Part shown: piece by piece, positions 1 through 7,843 of the stretch
Position numbering within the stretch: position 1 is the first letter of the stretch
Layout: each line of letters begins with the position of its first letter
Assembly: GCF_900116105.1 (NCBI RefSeq)
Contig: NZ_FPAC01000007.1
Span: 93,669-157,668 of the forward strand
Reading direction: 5' to 3'
Length of the DNA stretch: 64,000 bases
From: Paenibacillus sp. 453mf
GTDB lineage: Bacteria; Bacillota; Bacilli; Paenibacillales; Paenibacillaceae
Notes under the pieces: generated by a model
Database searches by the model: none
What the model saw: only the letters and a program-made list of their open reading frames with translations
What the model was told of the DNA's origin: nothing
Program-made: the position numbers and the translations under genes

Positions 1-452
1 ACAATGCTGTAATTGTCGGACAGGTCAATGTAATCGAGCAGATTCGGTGTGACAAGCTGATGAGCAACCCGTTTGCCCATGTCTCTCTCCGGATAAATAA
101 TCCGGTCCACACCCAGCTTCTCCAGCGCCCTGCCATGCAGCAGCGAGATCGCTTTGGCAATGACCTTTTTCACACCAAGCTCCTTCAGCAGGATGGCGGA
201 AAGAATACTCATCTGAATATCATCTCCAATTGCCACGATACCGCAGTCAAAATTGCGGATTCCCAGTGAACGGAGCGTATCCTCATCCGAAGCATCCGCG
301 ACGACCGCATGTGTCAGAAACTCGCTCATGTCATTGACGATCTCCTCATTGCGGTCAATACCCAGGACTTCATAACCATTCTCTACGAGTTCCATTGCCA
401 GACTGGAACCGAAGCGGCCGAGTCCAACAACAACAAATTGCTGATTTTTCAT
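1..452 (-). CDS. ktrA: KtrA, RCK regulatory subunit of the K+ uptake system (3' part outside window)
   Basis: Cytosolic gating subunit of the KtrAB potassium transporter. Only the first 150 residues are in the window; the rest lies beyond the left edge. What is seen: the Rossmann nucleotide loop GLGRFG at residues 10-15, an acidic strand end IDRNEE at 32-37, and the RCK_N pattern continuing to the edge. In the family the N domain binds ATP/ADP and the missing C domain binds c-di-AMP. The ATG has an AGAGGAG ribosome site lying inside the end of ktrB, with 23 nt between the genes, so ktrB-ktrA is one transcript. Assignment is secure; completeness cannot be judged. Confidence 0.93.
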   Translation of the reverse strand, partial: MKNQQFVVVGLGRFGSSLAMELVENGYEVLGIDRNEEIVNDMSEFLTHAVVADASDEDTLRSLGIRNFDCGIVAIGDDIQMSILSAILLKELGVKKVIAKAISLLHGRALEKLGVDRIIYPERDMGKRVAHQLVTPNLLDYIDLSDNYSI

Positions 453-475
453 AACGTTAGTCTCAAATCTCCTCT

Positions 476-1822
476 TTAGCCAATAATAATCTTGCCTTCT
501 GGGTGTCTATACAATTCCTTGCTCTTTCTATTGAGCGCATAAGCGAGCGTCACCGGACCCAGACGGCCCGCAAACATCGTCAGGCAGATCAGCAGCTTCC
601 CAATGGTTGTCAGCTCGGGTGTAAGCCCCATAGACAGCCCTACCGTAGCAAATGCCGATGTCGTCTCAAATAAGATCATAAGGAACCTTGCATCTTCCGT
701 AGTGGATAGAATCATCGTTACCCCCACTACCGTAAGCAGCGATATCATCGTGATTGTCAGCGCCTTTGTAATTCGCTCCTGAGCCAAACGGTAGCGGAAC
801 ATCACCACATCGTCTTGGCCTCGTACCATGGATAACACTGCACCGACGAGGATGGCAAATGTCGTTGTCTTGATCCCGCCTCCAGTGGATCCCGGAGAAG
901 CCCCGATAAACATCAGCACGATGATGAAAAACTGGGTTGCCTGACGCAGGCCCGCGATATCAAGCGCATTTGCTCCGGCTGTCCTCGCCGTAACCGATTG
1001 GAAGAAGGAAGCGAGAATCTTCCCGCCTGCATCCAGTCCGCCCAAGGTCTTCGTGTTGCTAAATTCCAAGATAAATACAACTATTGCACCGAAGACGACC
1101 AGGAAGCCTGTTATCGACAGCACTACTTTTGAATGCAGTGACAGGGTTCGCTTCTTTCTTTTTCGCAGCTCAAGCACATCTGAGAGAACGACGAATCCAA
1201 GTCCACCCATAATGATCAGCGCCATCGCAGTTAAGTTGATAAACGGGTCATCTACATACATCGTCAGACTACGATAGTCGCCAAAGATATCAAAGCCCGC
1301 ATTATTAAACAATGATATCGAGTGGAATATGCCAAAATATACTGCCTTGCATATGCTCATATCGAAAGACCATCTGAGTGCAAACACAACAGCGCCTGCT
1401 GCTTCAATCGTCAGGGAATAGAGCAATACTTTACGAACCAGCTTAACAATGCCTTCAATAGAATTCTGGTTGAACGCTTCCTGCAGTATCAGCCTTTCCC
1501 TCAATGAAATCCTCCGCCTGAATACGATGGCAATCAAAGTGGTCATTGTCATGAATCCCAGACCGCCGATTTGGATCAGAAACATGATGACGACCTGACC
1601 AAATATTGAATAATCATATCCGGTGTCCAGTATGACGAGTCCGGTTACACATGTAGCAGATGTCGCTGTGAACAGCGCATCAACGAATCCTACGCTTTCT
1701 CCGTTCGCGCTCGAGACGGGCAGCATCAATAGAATGGTGCCAATCAGGATAATGCCGGCAAAGCCAAGCACCAAAATCTGCGGTGGATTCAATTTGAAAA
1801 TACGGTGCTGCTCGTTAAGCAC
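476..1822 (-). CDS. ktrB: KtrB, TrkH-family potassium channel/transporter subunit
   Basis: Membrane subunit that moves K+ (Na+-dependent in the family), gated by KtrA. The 448 residues show the four pseudo-repeated pore loops: TSATCVTG near 54-61, NNAGFD near 173-178, TARTAGAN near 278-285 and TSAFATVG near 388-395. The flexible gate loop GASPGSTGGG lies near 308-317. Length is normal for KtrB. The start is GTG with GAGGTG seven bases upstream. The gene is first in a ktrB-ktrA operon and is preceded by a short leader with a terminator-like hairpin (see 1853-1934) and a recognisable promoter, so expression is probably controlled at transcription elongation. Confidence 0.94.
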   Translation of the reverse strand: MLNEQHRIFKLNPPQILVLGFAGIILIGTILLMLPVSSANGESVGFVDALFTATSATCVTGLVILDTGYDYSIFGQVVIMFLIQIGGLGFMTMTTLIAIVFRRRISLRERLILQEAFNQNSIEGIVKLVRKVLLYSLTIEAAGAVVFALRWSFDMSICKAVYFGIFHSISLFNNAGFDIFGDYRSLTMYVDDPFINLTAMALIIMGGLGFVVLSDVLELRKRKKRTLSLHSKVVLSITGFLVVFGAIVVFILEFSNTKTLGGLDAGGKILASFFQSVTARTAGANALDIAGLRQATQFFIIVLMFIGASPGSTGGGIKTTTFAILVGAVLSMVRGQDDVVMFRYRLAQERITKALTITMISLLTVVGVTMILSTTEDARFLMILFETTSAFATVGLSMGLTPELTTIGKLLICLTMFAGRLGPVTLAYALNRKSKELYRHPEGKIIIG

Positions 1823-1852
1823 AGATTCACCTCGTTCTATGTTCCTTTCAAT

Positions 1853-1934
1853 AAAAAAGAACCAACAAGCACTTAAAGTCGAGGTCTATTGTATTGGTTC
1901 CCCTGTTTTCACTTTAGGATTCAGCTTATTGCTT
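1853..1934 (-). promoter_or_regulatory. ktrB leader with switch-like hairpins (possible compact ydaO/yuaA-type element)
   Basis: On the minus strand GAACCAA (1894-1900) can pair with TTGGTTC (1859-1865), followed by T6 (1853-1858): an intrinsic-terminator arrangement 31 bases before the ktrB start codon. The sequence around the left arm (GGGGAACCAAT, preceded by GCTGAATC) resembles the 5' half of the c-di-AMP ydaO/yuaA riboswitch, which precedes ktrAB in B. subtilis. The typical 3' half is not visible and the element is only about 80 nt. AAGCA (1930-1934) could pair with TGCTT (1867-1871), which lies inside the terminator loop. The riboswitch reading is inference. Confidence 0.4.
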
Positions 1935-1955
1935 CTCGTATGAAGTTCAACCACG

Positions 1956-1984
1956 ATTATAAGACTTTCAAGAAAGTGAGACAA
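1956..1984 (-). promoter_or_regulatory. Promoter of ktrBA (sigma-A type)
   Basis: On the minus strand TTGTCT (1979-1984) and TATAAT (1956-1961) are separated by 17 bases, close to the housekeeping consensus. Transcription would start near 1949, giving about 95 nt of leader up to the hairpin. Confidence 0.6.
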
Positions 1985-2192
1985 AATAAAAAACACCTTA
2001 ATTTCACTAAAAAAGTGCAAAAATGAATATACTTCTTTAAAGTCAACATATTATGAAACATTATTGGACATTTTCAAGCCAGTAAACCGCTTTCTCAAGG
2101 ATTTGCTCTATTCATTGGCTTTGAGACAGCGGCATATGCTATCTTTACTGTATGTAAGCTGAACTATCTCAAGTAAGAATGGAGGAATGACA

Positions 2193-3893
2193 TTGAATCG
2201 ACCAGGGCAGCCTTTAGTGCTCAAACCGAACTATAGCTTGCTCGGGGTGCTCGCGGCCATCGGCCTGATCTTGTTTTTCATATTTCAGATATTGCCGGGA
2301 ACGTCTATGCAGTCAACTGAACAACAGACAGCGAAGGTAATCAGCAAAAAAGAAGCATACCAATCCGCCTTTCAATATGCCGAGAGTGAACTCGGACTAA
2401 ACGATAAGATTTTGTTTGAGGATGTATTAGTTACATACCAGTCACGTTCCGAATTATACGGCTATCTGGTTAATCAGAAGCTGCTTGAGCAGTATGACAA
2501 AGAGTTTGAGGAACAATATCCGTATGATGTATATCGGGTAAGACTCCCCGATCAAGACTCAGGGGGATACCTAAACGTAGATGTTCACATGAATACCGCG
2601 AAGCCTGTATCCTATATCCGGGAATCACCTGATTCCGACTACCAGACGAACGAACTAGTTCCTGAATCAGAAGGAAGAGCCTCACTGCTTCGGTTATCCG
2701 AAGGCGGAATTTCACTGGAAGATAAGGTGAGTCTCGCGGTCCCCGTTCTATCTGAACTGGGCTATAACGTAAATGCACTAGAGCTTGAAACGACAGAAGC
2801 CGATCCGGGTCTCGTCTACGCAGATCACAGCAAGGAGCTGGGAGAAAGCACACTGAAGCTTCATTTCACTTACGAGAATGGCGATATTCGTTCATTTGAA
2901 CCCGAGTTCTCTGTACCTGCCGATCACACAGCGTATGTGGCTAAGGAAACGGCTAGAGCCAACCTGATGACGCTTGCAGGCTATGGTTTATTCACCTTGC
3001 TGCTCGGTGTGCTCGCCATCGTGTACAGTGTACTGACGAGAGCCTATACCTCCTTCAAAAGAGGAATCTGGTTATCCATTCTGTATTTCCTGTTCTCCAT
3101 GATCGGTACAATTAACTTGCTTCCAACATTCCAAGCGGAAGGTTATTCTACCCTTATGCTTGTCATCTTGTTTGGAATCCAAACCTTGTTTACGCTAGCT
3201 ATGACCGCTCTTGTATACTTCTCTCTGGTTGCAGGAAACGGGCTCTGGCGAAAAGACGGCTACAATCTATGGGGAAGGGCCAGGGAGCCTGGATATGGCC
3301 ATTATGTGCTTCACAGCATGTATTCGGGTTACTTATGGGCATTTATACTGCTTGGATTGCAGTCCGTCATCTTCTTCGTGCTTGAAAAGGGGCTCGGCGT
3401 ATGGTCTACCACAGATGCCAGCCAATCCCCTTATAACATGGTCTATCCGTGGCTTATGCCTATTCTTGCCTGGATGGCCGGAATTGGGGAAGAAGCCGTT
3501 TACCGTTTATTCGGTATCCGAATCTTCAAGAAGATGGTACGAAGCACCGTGCTGGCCGCGATGATTACGTCTCTCATCTGGGCGTTCGGTCATACGCTGT
3601 ATCCGATCTACCCTGTCATCACAAGACCGATCGAACTCACGATTATCGGCCTTGTATTCAGCTTCATTATGATCAAATATGGCTTCATCACTGCTGTATT
3701 CAGCCATGTCATCTTTAACAGCATTTTGATGGGCATCAGCTTGCTCGCCATGCAGGATGCAGTGAATATAGCTGCTGGAGTATTCTGGATGATACTTCCT
3801 GCCATCGTGGGTTATGTCATTTACCGTTATCATTCGGGAACCAAAAAAGAGAAGCCGATATTTACGGCTCCTCATCCTGAAGAGAGTCAATAA
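2193..3893 (+). CDS. CPBP-family intramembrane metalloprotease
   Basis: Multi-pass membrane protein with a C-terminal CPBP (Abi) glutamic-type/metallo protease domain. Seen: one N-terminal membrane span, a soluble extracytoplasmic region of about 220 residues, then several spans with the family motifs EEAVYR (about 435-440), WAFGH (about 465-469) and FSHVIFN (about 505-511). The long soluble N-terminal part is unusual for this family. An in-frame ATG at 2187 is only one base from GGAGG (2181-2185), whereas the TTG at 2193 has 7-nt spacing, so TTG is the likelier start. It converges with uvrC and overlaps its 3' end by 32 nt. Substrate is unknown. Confidence 0.85.
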   Translation: MNRPGQPLVLKPNYSLLGVLAAIGLILFFIFQILPGTSMQSTEQQTAKVISKKEAYQSAFQYAESELGLNDKILFEDVLVTYQSRSELYGYLVNQKLLEQYDKEFEEQYPYDVYRVRLPDQDSGGYLNVDVHMNTAKPVSYIRESPDSDYQTNELVPESEGRASLLRLSEGGISLEDKVSLAVPVLSELGYNVNALELETTEADPGLVYADHSKELGESTLKLHFTYENGDIRSFEPEFSVPADHTAYVAKETARANLMTLAGYGLFTLLLGVLAIVYSVLTRAYTSFKRGIWLSILYFLFSMIGTINLLPTFQAEGYSTLMLVILFGIQTLFTLAMTALVYFSLVAGNGLWRKDGYNLWGRAREPGYGHYVLHSMYSGYLWAFILLGLQSVIFFVLEKGLGVWSTTDASQSPYNMVYPWLMPILAWMAGIGEEAVYRLFGIRIFKKMVRSTVLAAMITSLIWAFGHTLYPIYPVITRPIELTIIGLVFSFIMIKYGFITAVFSHVIFNSILMGISLLAMQDAVNIAAGVFWMILPAIVGYVIYRYHSGTKKEKPIFTAPHPEESQ

Positions 3894-5766
3894 TAGTTTG
3901 GGCGAGCTTATCGCCAATAGATAGAGGCCGGAAGTCTTCAATGCTGGCCTCTTTAATTTTGCGCAGAGATCCAAAATGCTTAAGCAGCATCTTGCGTCGT
4001 TTCTCGCCAATACCCGGTATGGCATCCAGACGGGAAACAACCATCGATTTGCCGCGCTGCTCACGGTGGAATGTGATGGCGAAGCGGTGAACCTCCTCCT
4101 GAATGCGCTGAAGCAGGTAGAACTCCTGACTGTCCCGCGGCAGTTGAATGACTTCGAACGTATCTCCGATCATAAGCTGCGATGTTTTATGCTTCGCATC
4201 CTTGACGAGCCCACATACTGGAATATATAACCCCAGTTCATTGTGAAGGACATCCAGCGCTGAGGATATCTGACCACGACCGCCATCGACAATGATCAGA
4301 TCAGGCTGGGTCAAATTCTCCTTGAGTACACGCTCATACCTGCGACGGATAACTTCACGCATCGTTTCATAATCATCCGGTCCTTTAACGGATCGAATCT
4401 TGTATTTGCGATATTCTTTTTTCTCTGCCTTGCCGTCAATAAAGACGACCATTGCAGATACCGGATTTGCTCCTTGAATATTGGAGTTATCAAACGCTTC
4501 AATACGGCTGAGAGTAGGTAATCCAAGCGCATCTCCCAAGCGCTGGGCGGCTTTTGAAGTGCGCTCCTCTGTCCGCTCGATCAAACGGAATTTCTCATCG
4601 AGAGATACCTTCGCATTCTCGGTGGCCATCGAGACCATTCGATGCTTCAATCCCCGCTTCGGGATGAGCACCTTGATATCCAGCCATTCTTGAAGTAGTC
4701 CGGCCGCACTGACGGGATCGTCGATTCCGCTCGTCTCTTGATTTCCTAAGGCAGCCTCGTCAGCAATTACAACGGCTTCCTCCTGTTCCTCCTCAGGCAG
4801 CAAGGGAAGGAGTATTTCCTTCGGCAATGCCGGATTGTCGCTGTAATACTGGGTCACAAAAGAAATGAAGTCCGCATACGCATCTCCGTAAAAAGGAAAA
4901 GAGGTGGAATGGCGCTCGATCATTTTGCCCTGGCGTATATAAAGAATCTGTACACTCATCCAGCCTTTGTCTACCGCAAAACCGAACACATCCCTGTCCT
5001 TGGTATCGGCCGTAGTGATCTTCTGCTTCTCCATCAGGGCATCAATCGCGATAATCTGATCGCGCAGTTCCTTTGCCCGTTCGAAGTATAGATCCTCTGC
5101 CGCTTCCTCCATTTTCTTCTGGAGATCCTTCTTGATCTCCTCGTGACCCCCGCTTAGGAAGGAAGCGATCTCTGTGTTAATACCTTCGTAGGTTTCTTTA
5201 TCAATCTCTTTGACACAAGGCGCAAGGCATTGTCCCATATGGTAGTACAAGCACACTTCCTTCGGCATGACTCCGCATTTACGCAGCGGATACATCCGGT
5301 CAAGCAGCTTCTTCGTCTGATGTGCTGCGTAGGAGTTCGGATATGGACCGAAATATTTTGCCTTGTCCTTCAGCACCCGGCGTGTGACTTCCAGCTTTGG
5401 ATGCCGCTCATTCGTTATTTTCAAATATGGAAATGTCTTGTCATCCTTAAGCAGCACATTGTAACGAGGCTGATGCTTCTTGATTAGATTCAGCTCCAGC
5501 AGAAGCGCCTCTTTGTTACTGCTTGTTACGATGTATTCAAAATCCCGAATATCCGCAACAAGCCGCTGCGTCTTCCCGTTATGGCTTCCTGTAAAATAAG
5601 AGCGCACCCGATTCTTCAGCACCTTGGCTTTCCCGACGTAGATGATCGTTCCCTGGTCATTCTTCATCAGATAACAGCCAGGCAGATCGGGCAGCAGCGC
5701 CAGCTTGTGCCTAATCTGCTCTAACGCCTTCTCCTGGTCTTGGATATGGCTCAGATGTGATTCCAT
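3862..5766 (-). CDS. uvrC: Excinuclease ABC subunit C
   Basis: Dual-incision nuclease of nucleotide excision repair, acting with UvrA and UvrB (neither is in the window). Domains in order: GIY-YIG nuclease (PGCYLM and [15 protein letters not shown], residues about 29-55), UVR/UvrB-binding helix (about 195-243), RNase H-like second nuclease (FDNSNIQG and IVDGGRGQ), and C-terminal helix-hairpin-helix ([10 protein letters not shown]). At 634 residues it is somewhat longer than the usual 590-610; part of the excess is an acidic Glu/Ala-rich insert around residues 325-356. It stands alone; a LexA-like box lies about 100 bp upstream. Function is certain. Confidence 0.97.
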   Translation of the reverse strand: MESHLSHIQDQEKALEQIRHKLALLPDLPGCYLMKNDQGTIIYVGKAKVLKNRVRSYFTGSHNGKTQRLVADIRDFEYIVTSSNKEALLLELNLIKKHQPRYNVLLKDDKTFPYLKITNERHPKLEVTRRVLKDKAKYFGPYPNSYAAHQTKKLLDRMYPLRKCGVMPKEVCLYYHMGQCLAPCVKEIDKETYEGINTEIASFLSGGHEEIKKDLQKKMEEAAEDLYFERAKELRDQIIAIDALMEKQKITTADTKDRDVFGFAVDKGWMSVQILYIRQGKMIERHSTSFPFYGDAYADFISFVTQYYSDNPALPKEILLPLLPEEEQEEAVVIADEAALGNQETSGIDDPVSAAGLLQEWLDIKVLIPKRGLKHRMVSMATENAKVSLDEKFRLIERTEERTSKAAQRLGDALGLPTLSRIEAFDNSNIQGANPVSAMVVFIDGKAEKKEYRKYKIRSVKGPDDYETMREVIRRRYERVLKENLTQPDLIIVDGGRGQISSALDVLHNELGLYIPVCGLVKDAKHKTSQLMIGDTFEVIQLPRDSQEFYLLQRIQEEVHRFAITFHREQRGKSMVVSRLDAIPGIGEKRRKMLLKHFGSLRKIKEASIEDFRPLSIGDKLAQTIIDSLQDEEP

Positions 5767-5865
5767 CTTACTCAGCTCCCCCTCCCTGTAAAACTGTACA
5801 ATAAAATCTATATAATAAACGTTAAATTGGAATATTTAAGTGCATCTGCAAAAGGGACCAAATAA

Positions 5866-5879
5866 CGAATGCATGTTCC
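5866..5879. promoter_or_regulatory. Candidate LexA (SOS) box upstream of uvrC
   Basis: CGAATGCATGTTCC differs at one position from the Bacillus LexA/DinR consensus CGAACRNRYGTTYC. It lies 100 bp before the uvrC start codon, a DNA-repair gene, which makes it plausible. The single mismatch is in the conserved GAAC half-site, so binding is unproven. Confidence 0.35.
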
Positions 5880-5957
5880 CTATGTTATAGTATAACCTCT
5901 TTCCTCGTACGATCAAGTACTATCCAGTAGTCTTCATCTCAAACTGCAAGTTCCATG

Positions 5958-5991
5958 AAAAAACGCCCCAGGCTATCATGCCGGAGGCGTT
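5958..5991 (-). terminator. Intrinsic terminator of trxA
   Basis: AACGCC (5962-5967) and GGCGTT (5986-5991) form a stem; on the minus strand it is followed by a T6 run (5958-5963), shortly after the trxA stop. Confidence 0.85.
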
Positions 5992-6014
5992 ACCATCTAA
6001 ATTCCTTAAGCTAA

Positions 6015-6329
6015 TTAGTGCTTGGAAATCAGATTTTTCAGGTTTTCCTTAGAGTTCAGACCAACCACTTTGTCAACTGGTTGACCGTCTTTGAACAGGA
6101 TCAGCGTTGGAATGCTCATTACACCGAAACGGGAAGCCGATTCAGGGTTCTCATCTACATTCACTTTTGCGATCTTGACATCATCGCCTACTTCACCAGC
6201 AAGCTCTTCCAGAATAGGAGCAAGCATTTTACAAGGACCGCACCAAGGCGCCCAGAAATCTACAAGAACCGTACCTGTGCCTTCAACCTCAGTGTTAAAG
6301 GATTGATCGGATACATTAACAATAGCCAT
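6015..6329 (-). CDS. trxA: Thioredoxin
   Basis: General cytosolic disulfide reductase that passes electrons from thioredoxin reductase to ribonucleotide reductase and other targets. The 104-residue protein carries the active site WCGPC at 29-33 and the cis-proline SIPT segment, and has the classical thioredoxin length. An in-frame ATG further upstream would add 28 residues, but the ATG at 6329 has AAGGAGG nine bases upstream and gives the canonical N-terminus, so it is chosen. Monocistronic, with its own terminator, and divergent from the small gene at 6558. Confidence 0.96.
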   Translation of the reverse strand: MAIVNVSDQSFNTEVEGTGTVLVDFWAPWCGPCKMLAPILEELAGEVGDDVKIAKVNVDENPESASRFGVMSIPTLILFKDGQPVDKVVGLNSKENLKNLISKH

Positions 6330-6460
6330 GAATTGTGTCCTCCTTATATATACTGCGTAATTATCTTTGAACTTCATATCGTTCTGGTAAACGATGAGTT
6401 CATTATAGCACAACGACTTCCGTAAGGAAATACATGCATATGCATATATTTTGCGAATTG

Positions 6461-6519
6461 TTTACAAATGTTTCCGGTTTCACGAAATCTTTACAAGTGT
6501 TTCCTGTTGTGGTTATACT
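6461..6519 (+). promoter_or_regulatory. Promoter with a 15-bp direct repeat upstream of the 6558 gene
   Basis: TTTACA (6490-6495) and TATACT (6514-6519) are 18 bases apart and point to the small gene at 6558. TTTACAARTGTTTCC occurs twice, at 6461-6475 and 6490-6504, 29 bp apart; the second copy includes the -35 box. The repeat sits in the trxA divergent region and could be an operator; no regulator can be named. Confidence 0.45.
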
Positions 6520-6557
6520 TATATTGTTTTAGTACGTAAATGGAGGAGGGCAGCATC

Positions 6558-6716
6558 ATGGAACCAAACATTGTCAGACCGTACGATCCAAGGTCCCATG
6601 TGAACGAAGAACCTCGTAACGATCTCTTCGATCTCATTGGCGGATTCGTCGGCATGTTCGTGCTGATGACCGTTATCTTTTTCGGTATGGTTATCATTAA
6701 GTTCCTGATGACTTAG
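6558..6716 (+). CDS. YqzM-like single-span membrane peptide (52 aa)
   Basis: A 52-residue protein too short for many gene callers. It has a hydrophilic N-terminus of about 22 residues with Arg, Asp and Glu, then one hydrophobic span (LIGGFVGMFVLM through FGMVIIKFLM) reaching nearly to the C-terminus. GGAGGAGGG lies 7 bases before the ATG, a good promoter precedes it and a strong terminator follows at 6748, so it is a complete transcription unit. It resembles the YqzM family of short Bacillales membrane proteins of unknown function; that link is tentative. Confidence 0.75.
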   Translation: MEPNIVRPYDPRSHVNEEPRNDLFDLIGGFVGMFVLMTVIFFGMVIIKFLMT

Positions 6717-6747
6717 GCTTTCTATAGAAAGCTGCATGACCCAAGCC

Positions 6748-6791
6748 AAAGTCTGATTCGTCCGCTATTACGGGATGATCAGACTTTGTTT
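6748..6791 (+). terminator. Terminator after the 6558 gene
   Basis: AAAGTCTGAT (6748-6757) pairs with ATCAGACTTT (6778-6787), a 10-bp perfect stem extended by CCG/CGG inside, followed by a T-rich stretch. Confidence 0.8.
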
Positions 6792-6830
6792 ATTGTGCCC
6801 GCAAATTCTAATTTCATTAGCTGCCTTCAG

Positions 6831-7784
6831 CTACCGATGTTTACCACGCTGATTATCCCCACGTACAGGAACCACATCGACAAAAGGACGAATCCGGTCC
6901 ATTAATCGTTGTCCCTTATGCCGTTCTTCCCCGTCTTTGCTCGTAAAGCTCAGATGCTGCTCCAGGCTCTCCATATTATAGTTCGAAGTATAGAACGTCG
7001 GCTTGCGGTTCATACGATAGTTCAGAATCGAGCCCAGTACATGATCCCGTACCCAAGGGCTTAGGTTCTCTGCTCCGATGTCATCAAATATGAGCAGATC
7101 GCAATTCTTTAGCATTTCTGTCGTTTCCTTCAGCTTCTGTCCATCTTGGAACATGGATTTCAGATCCTCTACAAAGTCAGGCATATAAACAATCACGCCA
7201 GTGAACCCTTCAAGTGCCAGCTCATGCAGCAAATATCCCATAAGGAATGTCTTGCCTGTGCCAAAAGAGCCTTCCAGATACAGTCCATGCGGCGACAACC
7301 CGTTCTGCTTCGCTTCATTGACGTAGCGGAATACTTGATTTACGGCAGGCGCCCGCTGCAGATCTTTCCTCAAAATTTCGGCAACGTTATACCCTTCACT
7401 CAAAGCGCGTTCATCCACATAGAAGCTCTGAATGCGCTCCTTAACCTTTTTCTTGTGCATTGCTGCGAGCTGCAGGTTACAGGGTGTTTTTTTATCTATA
7501 ATTTCAGGCTCACCATTAAAATGCTCAACTGACAATTTCGAATAATGTCCTTCGAAATCATTCGGGCAATTCGCAAGACCTGGACAATTCGCACAATTAC
7601 TGCTGTCTTTGGCATACTGAAAAAACTTGGATAATGAGAGCATAAACCGGGTGTCATCAACCTCAGGGTTCTCTTCCAAGAACCGGCGAACGGAAGGATC
7701 GGCCTTCAGCTTGTCCGCAATGGCATGAGACTGTTGACGAAACGACGGATTCATCTGCTGTAATATTTGTCCTAGCGGTCCCAT
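6831..7784 (-). CDS. dnaI: Primosomal protein DnaI (helicase loader)
   Basis: AAA+ ATPase that loads the replicative helicase at oriC and at restarted forks in Firmicutes. The N-terminal domain has a Cys cluster, C64, C67 and C73 with H80 (zinc binding in the family); the ATPase domain shows Walker A GSFGTGKT (172-179) and Walker B LLIFDDIG (about 230-237), plus a sensor-like TSN. Length of 317 is normal. It follows dnaB by 59 nt in the same direction, as in B. subtilis, so the two are co-transcribed. The ribosome site GGAGGG is about 12 bases upstream, rather distant. Confidence 0.95.
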   Translation of the reverse strand: MGPLGQILQQMNPSFRQQSHAIADKLKADPSVRRFLEENPEVDDTRFMLSLSKFFQYAKDSSNCANCPGLANCPNDFEGHYSKLSVEHFNGEPEIIDKKTPCNLQLAAMHKKKVKERIQSFYVDERALSEGYNVAEILRKDLQRAPAVNQVFRYVNEAKQNGLSPHGLYLEGSFGTGKTFLMGYLLHELALEGFTGVIVYMPDFVEDLKSMFQDGQKLKETTEMLKNCDLLIFDDIGAENLSPWVRDHVLGSILNYRMNRKPTFYTSNYNMESLEQHLSFTSKDGEERHKGQRLMDRIRPFVDVVPVRGDNQRGKHR

Positions 7785-7843
7785 CCTTAGTTTGTGCCCT
7801 CCCTTCTTGTCTTGAAATATATATTGCTAGAATTCATTCTTCT

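Noticed and set aside
1623-1943. 106-codon plus-strand frame opposite ktrB
   Set aside because: Lies almost entirely antisense to ktrB, no ribosome site, poor composition.
6018-6425. 135-codon frame antisense to thioredoxin
   Set aside because: Shadow of trxA; no ribosome site and no similarity to anything known.
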